Assembly: GCA_020854265.1 (NCBI GenBank)
Contig: JADZFU010000004.1
Coordinates: 124,001 to 188,000 of the forward strand
Length of the DNA stretch: 64,000 bases
Origin: Candidatus Uhrbacteria bacterium
GTDB lineage: Bacteria; Patescibacteriota; Patescibacteriia; 2-12-FULL-60-25
Reading direction: 5' to 3'
The position numbers were made by a program, and so were the translations under genes. The notes below the pieces were generated by a model. The model searched no databases. It was not told the origin of the DNA and saw only the letters and a list, made by a program, of their open reading frames with translations. This document shows, piece after piece, positions 8,340 through 15,610 of the stretch (its first letter is position 1; every line of letters begins with the position of its first letter).

Positions 8340-8343
8340 ACTT

Positions 8344-8688
8344 ATGAAAAAGGAAAATATTGTGCTTATAGTTTTTAGCCTCTCACTTCTACTGTACGTA
8401 ACCGTTAGTCTTTTTATGGGCTATGCGTATGTATTTAGTGATTTTTCAAAAACCTGCAAGAGTATACCATTGGGAATAGATGAGCTTGAGCTACGTCGGA
8501 TAATGAGCAAATACGCAAAGGAAGATGCTTTTGAGTATATTGAGGATAAGATCTTAGCGCGAACCTATAATCGAGAAACTTCATTTGTTACAATTATTGA
8601 AAAGAAGTACAGTATGCAAGATAACTGGCGGTGTATCGCGCTTTTTGATAAAGGAAAAGTTGTTGAAGTTGTACCAGATTTTGAATAG
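8344..8688 (+). CDS. Small membrane-anchored protein, candidate immunity
   Basis: 114 residues. Residues 5-30 form one strong hydrophobic segment (IVLIVFSLSLLLYVTVSLF) close to the N-terminus, so the rest is probably held outside or inside the membrane by this anchor. The remaining 80 residues are charged and mixed alpha/beta. The family is not recognised. It starts five bases after the toxin-like tail ending at 8339, which suggests an immunity role. An unrelated small membrane protein is possible. The region is AT-rich, as are its neighbours. Confidence 0.55.
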   Translation: MKKENIVLIVFSLSLLLYVTVSLFMGYAYVFSDFSKTCKSIPLGIDELELRRIMSKYAKEDAFEYIEDKILARTYNRETSFVTIIEKKYSMQDNWRCIALFDKGKVVEVVPDFE

Positions 8689-8810
8689 AAGATTGAGCAG
8701 TAGCGATGCCCGGAGAGCCCGCTACAAAATATTAGTTTGAGTTAATCATGAAGAGTTGAGAGAAAGATCAGACTAAATATTACAAGTTTTGTATGTTTGC
8801 TTGATTCTAA

Positions 8811-8954
8811 ACAGTTCGAATTTATGATGACAAAGCTAATACTTTTGGATCTTATGCTTCCGATTCAACCACGAAGACATATTTTAAACCAGAAAATGGA
8901 TCAAGTTACTGGAACAATCAAGTAAAAAATCCAGATAAAAATGTTAAACAATAA
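8811..8954 (+). pseudogene. Start-less toxin tail remnant (FGSY..TYFKP type)
   Basis: 47 codons between a TAA (8808-8810) and a TAA (8952-8954), with no start codon at its head. The text VRIYDDKANTFGSY, then TTKTYFKP, then YWNNQ closely resembles the last residues of many RHS and other polymorphic nuclease toxins. It ends 11 bases before the ATG of the gene at 8966. It is therefore most likely the 3' end of a displaced toxin module. 8689-8810 shows nothing else I can identify. Confidence 0.6.
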
Positions 8955-8965
8955 TTGCATTTATT

Positions 8966-9388
8966 ATGAATGGAAATAGTTCACAGGGTAAATCTTATAA
9001 AAATGAGCTGAGAGCAATGGTTTCGAAGTCAAAAGGAGAAGAGTATCAAGCTATCGAATCTTTAGAGGAGGCAAAACGGATTAAGAGTTCATATTTAATT
9101 TTACAAGGTGATGATGGAGGTCAGATATATGTCGTCTGTCCAATTAGTTTAGTCGTATGTGGCGAGGATTCCATTGCTAGATTGCTTGGTGAGATAGACG
9201 ACCTAATATGGAAGGACAGCACAATGGCAGGATATTATTTTGAGGCGCATGAACCAGGTGCGGTCATTAGCGGTGGCAAAGGAGGAGGTAGAGCGGAGGT
9301 TGATCTCTGGGTGCATCCTGAATTAGAGCCATTGAAAAATAAAATTGAGTTAGTTCTAAAAAATAAATTAGCAAGTATTACTGAATAG
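8966..9388 (+). CDS. Candidate immunity protein
   Basis: 140 residues, soluble, acidic. A central beta-rich block (QIYVVCPISLVVC) is followed by helices and a glycine-rich turn, AVISGGKGGGRAEVDLWVHP, then a C-terminal helix. I recall similar GGG..WVHPEL proteins beside secreted nucleases but cannot name the family with certainty. The gene sits 11 bases after a toxin-like tail, the standard place for an antidote gene. Base composition matches the rest of the island. Function is inferred from context only. Confidence 0.5.
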   Translation: MNGNSSQGKSYKNELRAMVSKSKGEEYQAIESLEEAKRIKSSYLILQGDDGGQIYVVCPISLVVCGEDSIARLLGEIDDLIWKDSTMAGYYFEAHEPGAVISGGKGGGRAEVDLWVHPELEPLKNKIELVLKNKLASITE

Positions 9389-9412
9389 TAAATATATAAA
9401 AATGAAAAAAAT

Positions 9413-10630
9413 ATGAATGAAACTGTGAAAAGTAAAGTTTTTTTAAACCATACTCCGCTCCATATCAGATTGTTTGGCGCGATGCTGTTAATGCTTCCTC
9501 TGGATATTTTTTCAATATGGTTGCTCTTTCATTTTTTTGATTGGAGTCTCCAGAGAGTCTTGAATTTTGAACCAAACCCATGGCTGGATTCCTCGGTGAT
9601 TTTAAAGTTGTCGATGATGCTCGTTGCCGTTTTAATCTCTTATGGATTAGGCTTTTACTTTTTATATAAGAAGCATGATTATAAGCCTTCCGAATTTGAT
9701 AAAGGTTCGGGAGAAGGCGAGGGGTCACGTAAGCTTGAAAAGTATAGGCGTTGGAATTGGGGAGCGTTTTGGGCGCCGGTTTCGTGGGGGTTATTCCATC
9801 GAGAGTACCTCTCTCTTTTAGCTCTGCTCCCTCTGATTCGTTTCATCGTCTCTATTTATTTGGGATTATTTGGATATCAGATTGCTTGGAAGAATGTGAA
9901 ATGGAAAAATGAAGAGGAATATCTTCAATATGAGCGGTGGTGGGGCATACTGTCTTCCATTTGGTGCGTCTCGGTATTTACCCTTGCTTGTGGCTTAGGG
10001 TTTATGAGTGCTGATGCAAGATTAAAAAATATTTTTTTTGAAAAAATATCTACACCTGCCTTCTCTTCATTAATAGACATCAATCAAGGCAGCGGTTCGA
10101 CAGAGGGTGAGTTATATTGGCGGGAATATGGTTCGCCAAATGGACATTTCCGAGTTCTTTTTCCTGCAAGACCGAATGTAAAATTCGCCATTCGTAACAC
10201 CGAAACCGGCTACCAAGCACAGGATATATCTTTTTCAGATGATACTGGATGGTTCTTCTTACTTGGTATTAACTCGTCAGATCCTGCGAATTCGCTTCAT
10301 GATATTTACGCGTCTCCAGCCACCCGCTTAGATGCGTTTTTGGAAATGTACTTTTCTGGTGATGAAAATGAAAAACCTACGATTTACACATCAAAAAACA
10401 TAACCGAACACTATGGTTACCCGGCAGTAGATTTTGAAATTGAGTATGATGGCCGGCCTATTAACGGTCGTGCGATTCTTTGGGGCCCTTGGGTATATGT
10501 TCTTGGAATTAATGGGGATCTTAGTGGCGATAATGCTTCCATTCTTAAAACCTACCTTAGCGGTTTTAAGCCATTTGCATTAATCCCTCCTCAGGCCCTT
10601 GAGGGTAGGAGCGCTACAAACACACGATAA
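9413..10630 (+). CDS. Membrane protein with extracytoplasmic C-terminal domain
   Basis: 405 residues. Residues 20-45 and 60-85 are two membrane segments. A short charged stretch follows, then WNWGAFWAPVSWGLFHREY with two or three more hydrophobic segments (about 115-210), similar to small membrane proteins of the NWGAF..W type (DUF2628-like). The C-terminal 180 residues form a separate, probably extracytoplasmic domain beginning YWREYGSPNGHFRVLFP. It starts 24 bases after the previous gene and closes the island. Its role is unknown; it could be immunity, cargo or a resident envelope gene. Confidence 0.6.
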   Translation: MNETVKSKVFLNHTPLHIRLFGAMLLMLPLDIFSIWLLFHFFDWSLQRVLNFEPNPWLDSSVILKLSMMLVAVLISYGLGFYFLYKKHDYKPSEFDKGSGEGEGSRKLEKYRRWNWGAFWAPVSWGLFHREYLSLLALLPLIRFIVSIYLGLFGYQIAWKNVKWKNEEEYLQYERWWGILSSIWCVSVFTLACGLGFMSADARLKNIFFEKISTPAFSSLIDINQGSGSTEGELYWREYGSPNGHFRVLFPARPNVKFAIRNTETGYQAQDISFSDDTGWFFLLGINSSDPANSLHDIYASPATRLDAFLEMYFSGDENEKPTIYTSKNITEHYGYPAVDFEIEYDGRPINGRAILWGPWVYVLGINGDLSGDNASILKTYLSGFKPFALIPPQALEGRSATNTR

Positions 10631-10672
10631 GTGGAGCTAGCTGGATTGGGATTTACCATGTAATGACAAGAG

Positions 10673-11707
10673 TCAACGGTAATTTGCTGGCTCGTAAACA
10701 TTCCGCGCATTCCAAATCAGCCATCCTGAGGCGCCTGCGTCGCGCGATGCCTTGATCTGCGCTTCGATCATGTCGGCCGTGTAGGTCGCTCCGATGTCGA
10801 AATCCTGTATCCACGGACGGAATTTTGGACGGCTTTCGGTCGAAGAGACAAAATGGTCGGTTTCCAAGATCTCGGCACCCTTATCGAGCGTGCTTTTTAC
10901 GACTTCATACGGATGCGCCGCCGGATTGTCGAATCCGAGATACCCCGGCCAGTAATGGGAAGGATATGCCATCGGAGAAACAAAGTCGGCAAAAGGGTAG
11001 ACGTCTTCCAGCCGTTGGCCGATCCCAAAGTCTGCGGCGGTTAAAAATGTCATCCCAAACAGATCAAATGAAACCGGTATCCCTTCTTGTTTCAGAGTTT
11101 CACCAACGTACTGGAAAAATTCCCGCATGATTTCAGATTTCTTTTTTGTTTTTTCGGCTTCGGTTTTGGCGATGGCTGAGAGCGCTCCATCGGATGCGTA
11201 ACGGATATAATCGAACTGTATTTCATCAAAACCCATCGCGTATGCCTCGCGAGCCAAATCGAGCGCTGCATCTGCAACTTCCTTTTTTGAAGGATCGAGC
11301 CAATGCGCGCCGGTTTTATCCATCCACAAATTCCCCGCGGTAGTTTTGATTGCGTGGTCGGGATGGGCGCGTGCAAATACCGAATCCCGCATGACAGGCA
11401 AACGCGCAATCCGGTAGATATTTTTTTGTCCCAGCTCATCCAATATTTTTTGCGGAGGCATGACGACTTCGCCATTGTCCATTTTTATGTCGATAACGAT
11501 GGTATTGATTCCGGTTTCCAACATATAAGCGAAAAGTTCGTTGGCGCGCGGGGTACGGGCTGTTTCAGCGGTCCAGTAAATACCGCGGACCTCGGCCGGA
11601 AGAGCAACGTGGTGCGACGACACGGTCGTTTCGGCATAGATGCCGTGGGCGCCAAAAATACTGCCCGTTATCAGCAGGGTAATCAACAGGCCTAAGCCGG
11701 AACCCAT
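10673..11707 (-). CDS. Secreted DUF4015-type glycoside hydrolase
   Basis: 344 residues, transcribed leftward. Residues 1-25 are a signal peptide (hydrophobic LGLLITLLITGSIFGAHG, ending near YAE). The body matches the putative TIM-barrel glycosyl hydrolase family DUF4015: VRGIYWTAETA, NTIVIDIKMDNGEV, GFDEIQFDYIRY, then FVSPMAYPSHYWPGYLG. Asp and Glu in the FDEIQFDYIRY strand are the likely active-site acids. It probably acts on cell-surface or environmental polysaccharide outside the cell. It lies 11 bases after the alkD-like gene, so the two probably share a transcript. Confidence 0.88.
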   Translation of the reverse strand: MGSGLGLLITLLITGSIFGAHGIYAETTVSSHHVALPAEVRGIYWTAETARTPRANELFAYMLETGINTIVIDIKMDNGEVVMPPQKILDELGQKNIYRIARLPVMRDSVFARAHPDHAIKTTAGNLWMDKTGAHWLDPSKKEVADAALDLAREAYAMGFDEIQFDYIRYASDGALSAIAKTEAEKTKKKSEIMREFFQYVGETLKQEGIPVSFDLFGMTFLTAADFGIGQRLEDVYPFADFVSPMAYPSHYWPGYLGFDNPAAHPYEVVKSTLDKGAEILETDHFVSSTESRPKFRPWIQDFDIGATYTADMIEAQIKASRDAGASGWLIWNARNVYEPANYR

Positions 11708-11718
11708 ATGGAAGGATT

Positions 11719-12408
11719 CTATGCTTTTTTCATGTAGTACGCACGTTTTTGTTCAGGGTGGCGCTCCAAGGCATAACGCAGGGCCGTGCGCGGCATGCGG
11801 CGGGCATGCGTATCGAGAAATTGATCGAGTACGGATGTTGAACATCTTTTTCCGACTTCGCGCAGCATCCAACCGACCGCTTTGTGCATGAGATCCTCTT
11901 TGTCATCAAGCAGGATCTCGGCTATTTGGAGCGCGGGAACCGGATTTCCTTTTTTTATTTCATGAAACGTGGCGAGCATGGCAATTCGCCTGTTCCAAAG
12001 CAGGGGATGGCGAGCAAGTTTTTTAAGAAACCCCATGCCTTTTGTTTTGATGAGCGGCCCCACGACTTGGGGTGCTGATACATCCACCAAATCCCAGTTG
12101 TTAATGCGGGCGGCATTTTTCAGATAAAAGGACCCGGCATCGTTTCGAGTTGAGAGGATGATAACGCCTGCCAAGCGAACTTCGTGGTAGCGGGAATCGA
12201 GGAGTTTTTGGATCTCCGGGAATGGAAGGTTTTTATAGGGTTTTACCAGGCGACGCGTCAGCGGCACTTTGAGTCCCAGAAAAATATCGCCATGGCCGTA
12301 TTGGCCTTTTCCGGTTTTAAAGAAACGCGCAGAAAATGCCGCTAAATCTGGATTTCCGTGCTCTTTTAACTCGCGGATTAGGGCGGAAGCTGTCGGAGTT
12401 TTAGACAT
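11719..12408 (-). CDS. DNA alkylation repair protein, AlkD type
   Basis: 229 residues, leftward. The protein is made of helical HEAT-like repeats typical of AlkC/AlkD glycosylases, which remove positively charged alkylated bases such as 3-methyladenine without base flipping. Characteristic text: FKTGKGQYGHGDIFLGLKVP, HEVRLAGVIIL, INNWDLVDVSAPQVVG and KAVGWMLREVGKR. The start ATG at 12408 lies six bases after a TACCAT box on the minus strand, which suggests a leaderless transcript. It probably forms an operon with the DUF4015 hydrolase. Confidence 0.92.
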   Translation of the reverse strand: MSKTPTASALIRELKEHGNPDLAAFSARFFKTGKGQYGHGDIFLGLKVPLTRRLVKPYKNLPFPEIQKLLDSRYHEVRLAGVIILSTRNDAGSFYLKNAARINNWDLVDVSAPQVVGPLIKTKGMGFLKKLARHPLLWNRRIAMLATFHEIKKGNPVPALQIAEILLDDKEDLMHKAVGWMLREVGKRCSTSVLDQFLDTHARRMPRTALRYALERHPEQKRAYYMKKA

Positions 12409-12413
12409 TCCGT

Positions 12414-12420
12414 TATGGTA
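12414..12420. promoter_or_regulatory. Overlapping divergent -10 boxes
   Basis: On the plus strand TATGGT (12414-12419) precedes the gene at 12433. On the minus strand TACCAT (12420-12415) precedes the alkD-like gene at 12408. The two boxes share five base pairs, so the two promoters may exclude each other. Because the upstream in-frame ATG at 12415 lies inside the -10 box, the ATG at 12433 is the better start. Confidence 0.45.
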
Positions 12421-12432
12421 TCATCAAATCCT

Positions 12433-12852
12433 ATGAACATGTTTAAGCCAAATACGGCCACATCAGTTGCCAATTATTTTACGCTCATCAAGGACGATAA
12501 ACGCCGAGCAGATATCAAAAAACTCCATGCCCTGATCCGCAAGACGGTGCCATCGTATAAACCGGTGCTTGTGTCCGGCATGATCGGATACGGGATGATG
12601 CCGTACGAAAGCAAGAGTGGTCGGAAAGGCGTTTGGCCCCGCATTGCGCTCGCAAGCCAGAAAAATTATATTTCGGTTTATGCATGCGCCGTTAACAAAG
12701 ACGGCAAGTATATTGCCGAACTCCACAAAAAAGAGCTGCCAAAAGCAAGCATCGGACGAAGCTGCATCCGTTTCAAAAACACCGAGGCGGTGGACCTCGA
12801 TGTTTTGAAAAAAATCTTCCGAGAAACGGCAAAGGGAACTTTTGGGGTTTAG
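12433..12852 (+). CDS. DUF1801 (YdhG-like) protein
   Basis: 139 residues from the ATG at 12433. It matches the small DUF1801 family: an N-terminal helix with RADIKKLHALIRK, then KPVLVSGMIGYGMMPYE, a strand-rich centre (IALASQKNYISVYAC) and IGRSCIRFKN, then a final helix beginning VDLDVLKKIF. Family members are soluble and similar to frataxin-like or iron-chaperone folds, but their role is unclear. It converges with the yceI-like gene and shares four bases (TTAG) with it at the stops. Confidence 0.85.
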   Translation: MNMFKPNTATSVANYFTLIKDDKRRADIKKLHALIRKTVPSYKPVLVSGMIGYGMMPYESKSGRKGVWPRIALASQKNYISVYACAVNKDGKYIAELHKKELPKASIGRSCIRFKNTEAVDLDVLKKIFRETAKGTFGV

Positions 12853-13574
12853 CGTTTTGCGGTGAATTCGATAGTAAGCGGTACTTCGTCTGCGACATCG
12901 GCGAGGAATGCAAGGCTTGGTACGATGAGATTGAAGTCGCTACGTTTGACCGTGGTTGATGCGTTTCCAACGAATTCGTTTTCCGAGTTGAATGTACCCG
13001 AGCCGGTGAATACGGCTGGTTTTGTTACGCCGCTGATTGTGAGATCGCCGGTGATCGAGTAGGTAAGAAGGGTGCCGGTTGCGGTACTGGTCGGCAGACC
13101 CTCGATAGAGATTGTTTTGAATGTGATGAATTCGTTGGCGTCGTCTTCGGTTTTCAGGATGGCGCGGCGCGTCGTGTTATCGCGCTGGCTGCTATCCGTA
13201 GAAAACGTGCGGGCATTGATATAGATGGTCCCGAGTTTTGCCTGCGAGAGATCGTCCATGTCGGCCATGAATACGCCTGAAATATTCGTCGTTGTTCCGA
13301 TGACGGTTTTTGGTTCTCCGCGTAGTATTTCAAAAATAGAAAACGTGGCTTTGGAAGATGCTGCGTCAATCCGGAAGGGGTTATCACCCATATTTTCTGT
13401 GGGCGGAGCGGTAAATTCCATGGGGGCTTGCGCTTGCGGTACGGCCGGTTTTGACGGGGCTTCGGCGACTTGGCTTGGTCCTTTGGTCGGGCTGACCATG
13501 AATGAGTAGAAGCCGAATCCGGCAGCTCCAAGAAGGAGGATAGCCGCAAGACCGATGACGAGAGGTTTATTCAT
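12849..13574 (-). CDS. YceI-family periplasmic/surface protein
   Basis: 241 residues, leftward. Residues 4-26 are a hydrophobic signal or anchor (LVIGLAAILLLGAAGFGFYS). A proline-rich linker follows to about residue 60. The rest is a YceI-like lipocalin barrel: NPFRIDAASSKATFSIFEIL, GTIYINARTFSTDSSQRDN, then TYSITGDLTISGVTKP. YceI proteins bind isoprenoid or lipid-like molecules in a long pocket. The C-terminus LTIEFTAKR fits the family. The promoter TTGCTT-N17-TACATT lies just upstream. Confidence 0.88.
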   Translation of the reverse strand: MNKPLVIGLAAILLLGAAGFGFYSFMVSPTKGPSQVAEAPSKPAVPQAQAPMEFTAPPTENMGDNPFRIDAASSKATFSIFEILRGEPKTVIGTTTNISGVFMADMDDLSQAKLGTIYINARTFSTDSSQRDNTTRRAILKTEDDANEFITFKTISIEGLPTSTATGTLLTYSITGDLTISGVTKPAVFTGSGTFNSENEFVGNASTTVKRSDFNLIVPSLAFLADVADEVPLTIEFTAKR

Positions 13575-13583
13575 AATGGGCGG

Positions 13584-13612
13584 AATGTAGCTATATTACG
13601 CATAGGAAGCAA
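13584..13612 (-). promoter_or_regulatory. Promoter of the yceI-like gene
   Basis: Read on the minus strand: TTGCTT (13612-13607), 17 bases, TACATT (13589-13584). The start codon follows nine bases later. Confidence 0.5.
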
Positions 13613-13679
13613 GGTTCTTTCGTCGCTATCCTTGCGGATGAAATGTTTGTAGACTGTCTGCGTATAAGTACTTATCGGC

Positions 13680-14255
13680 ATGTCTGAAAACGGATATTCG
13701 ATGTCTGACGAACAGGTCGTCGGAAGCGCCTTAGTAAATAAGGAAGCTTTTGGCGAGCTTGTGAAGCGGTATGAGGCGCGCTTAACCCGCTACCTGCATC
13801 GGCTGGGGGTTTACCGCCAAGAGGATACGGAAGACGTTCTCCAAAATATTTTTCTCAAAACCTACCGCAATTTGAACGAGTTTGATAAGAGTTTGAAATT
13901 TTCCTCTTGGATTTATCGTATTGCACATAACGAGGCCATGTCGTTTTTTCGGGCAAGGTCGGTTCGTCCCGAAGGCTCAATAATTGATGATTCGGAAAGC
14001 GCGCTCGAGATTTTGCGAAGCAATCTTGATGCGTCGCACGAGGCTGAGCGGAATATCGACGCCGAGCATCTTTCAAAAGCGTTGGCCTCTATCGATGCAA
14101 AATATCGCGATGTCATCGTGCTCCGGTACTTTGAAGAGCGGGAGTATACGGAAATTTCCGATATTTTGCGCATACCAACCGGCACGGTTGCCACGCTCTT
14201 GAATCGTGCCAAGAAAAAGCTTCAGAAAGAGCTTTCCCATCTCACCCAAGTATGA
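13680..14255 (+). CDS. ECF-type RNA polymerase sigma factor
   Basis: 191 residues. Region 2 (about 15-90) is visible: FGELVKRYEARLTRYLHRLG, EDVLQNIFLKTYRNL and the -10 recognition helix KFSSWIYRIAHNEAMSFFR. Region 4 (about 130-185) contains YRDVIVLRYFEEREYTEIS and the HTH IPTGTVATLLNRAKKKL. It directs RNA polymerase to a stress regulon, usually held by an anti-sigma factor. The stop overlaps the start of the next gene by four bases (ATGA), which suggests that the membrane protein there is the anti-sigma. A second ATG at 13701 is possible. Confidence 0.93.
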   Translation: MSENGYSMSDEQVVGSALVNKEAFGELVKRYEARLTRYLHRLGVYRQEDTEDVLQNIFLKTYRNLNEFDKSLKFSSWIYRIAHNEAMSFFRARSVRPEGSIIDDSESALEILRSNLDASHEAERNIDAEHLSKALASIDAKYRDVIVLRYFEEREYTEISDILRIPTGTVATLLNRAKKKLQKELSHLTQV

Positions 14256-15127
14256 ACGATCTCTCCAACAAGATCCTCGAACGCATCAACGACGAAAAGC
14301 TGGCGCCGCGCCCAGCTTGGCAGTTTGCGTGGAAGAACCGCATTTATTGGGGATTGTGGGCGCTTTCGCTTGCTTTTGCCTCGGCCGCTTCATCCGCTAT
14401 CCTGTTTTCGCTCGCAAATTCCGGTTGGGAGTTTTCTGAGCTGACGCATGATGGGACCGCGAGTTTCATGTTGTCGGTATTACCGACGGTGTGGATCGTG
14501 GTTATGGGAGTGGTGCTGTTCTTGGCGTATGAAAATTACCGTCAGACAAAGCATGGATACCGCATTCCGTTTATGGTGGCTGTCGGTTTGAGTTTGCTTG
14601 GTGCGACTGTCGGCGGAGTCGTGTTATACGCAGCAGGCATTGGCCAGCTTGTGGATGAGGATTTTGGAGGACGTTTTCCGGCGTATAAAACCGTCATGGC
14701 GCGCCAGCAGTCTTCTTGGGTGCATCCGGATAGAGGCCTGCTTGCGGGCGAGGTTATGGACGTGGACGGGGATTTTCGCTCATTCCGCATCAAATCGTTT
14801 GACGGAACGATTTGGATTTTGGGCGGGGACGATCTTACGCCAAAAAGCCGCGAACTTTTACTTCGTCACAAGTTTGTGCGCGTGGTCGGGTTTATGATGG
14901 ATGATGGAAACGGAAACTTGGTATTCAAACCGTGTTTTGTTTTCCCGTGGGAGATTAAGGGCGGGGTATCGGACCGCCTTATTTCGGTGCGTATGCAAGA
15001 GCGGTCCGAGCCGCCGGCGGTGCCTGTCGTCCCATTTGAAAGAAAGATCGGCGCGGTTCGTAGCACTGATTGTAAGGGCGTACGACCTTACGATTATCTA
15101 CGCCGGCTCCAAGACGGCCAGCGATAA
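14252..15127 (+). CDS. Membrane protein, candidate anti-sigma factor
   Basis: 291 residues. A cytoplasmic N-terminus of about 30 residues (SNKILERINDEKLAPRP) is followed by three membrane segments (about 32-54, 72-92 and 106-130). A C-terminal domain of about 150 residues has a beta-rich core (LLAGEVMDVDGDFRSFRIKS). The sigma gene overlaps it by four bases and is translationally coupled. By context it would hold the sigma factor at the membrane. I see no zinc-binding HxxxCxxC motif, so the anti-sigma role is inference. Confidence 0.65.
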   Translation: MNDLSNKILERINDEKLAPRPAWQFAWKNRIYWGLWALSLAFASAASSAILFSLANSGWEFSELTHDGTASFMLSVLPTVWIVVMGVVLFLAYENYRQTKHGYRIPFMVAVGLSLLGATVGGVVLYAAGIGQLVDEDFGGRFPAYKTVMARQQSSWVHPDRGLLAGEVMDVDGDFRSFRIKSFDGTIWILGGDDLTPKSRELLLRHKFVRVVGFMMDDGNGNLVFKPCFVFPWEIKGGVSDRLISVRMQERSEPPAVPVVPFERKIGAVRSTDCKGVRPYDYLRRLQDGQR

Positions 15128-15141
15128 CCAACCATACTATC

Positions 15142-15567
15142 ATGAATAAAAAACATCTCTTTTACACATCGGCTGCGGCGCTCCCGCTGCTTGCGCTTAC
15201 GCTCGCATCAGGAGTCCATGCCGCATCCACGGTTGCGTCGGCAGATTCTGCGGCAAAACCGTTATTCAATCGATTCCAGAATATCGAATTGACGGATGCC
15301 CAGAAGGAAGCCGTAAAACAGGCGCAGGCGCTACACGAGCAGGCCCGCGAGATACTCGAGAAAGCCGGATTGCCTGCACATCCTTTTGCGCACGGCCGAC
15401 CGTTCATGAAAAAGCTCAACCTTACGGACGAGCAGAAGGCTACGTTGGAACAGGCCATGACGCTTCGGAAAGAAGGCAAGCAGGATGAGGCCAAAGCCCT
15501 GCTAGAGAGTGCCGGTATCCAGATTCCTGGAAAAGGCATGCGCGGACTCGGGCATCGTCCGCAATAA
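15142..15567 (+). CDS. Secreted Spy/CpxP-like LTXXQ protein
   Basis: 141 residues. The signal peptide ends near residue 27 (ALTLASGVHA/AS). The mature protein is helical and carries two LTxxQ-type motifs, ELTDAQKEAV (about 50-59) and NLTDEQKATL (about 93-102), as in the periplasmic stress chaperones Spy and CpxP. It follows the ECF sigma module by 14 bases, so it is a likely target or member of the same envelope-stress response. In a cell without an outer membrane it would work at the outer face of the membrane. It ends inside a strong two-way terminator. Confidence 0.75.
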   Translation: MNKKHLFYTSAAALPLLALTLASGVHAASTVASADSAAKPLFNRFQNIELTDAQKEAVKQAQALHEQAREILEKAGLPAHPFAHGRPFMKKLNLTDEQKATLEQAMTLRKEGKQDEAKALLESAGIQIPGKGMRGLGHRPQ

Positions 15568-15610
15568 AATATAAAACCCGCTGTGGCATGGACAGCGGGT
15601 TTTATATTTT
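15566..15610. terminator. Bidirectional terminator
   Basis: A perfect 19-bp inverted repeat (15566-15584 with 15592-15610) around a seven-base loop. The arms read A-rich/GC-rich/T-rich from either side, so it works for both converging genes. The last bases of both stop codons are part of the stem. Confidence 0.9.
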
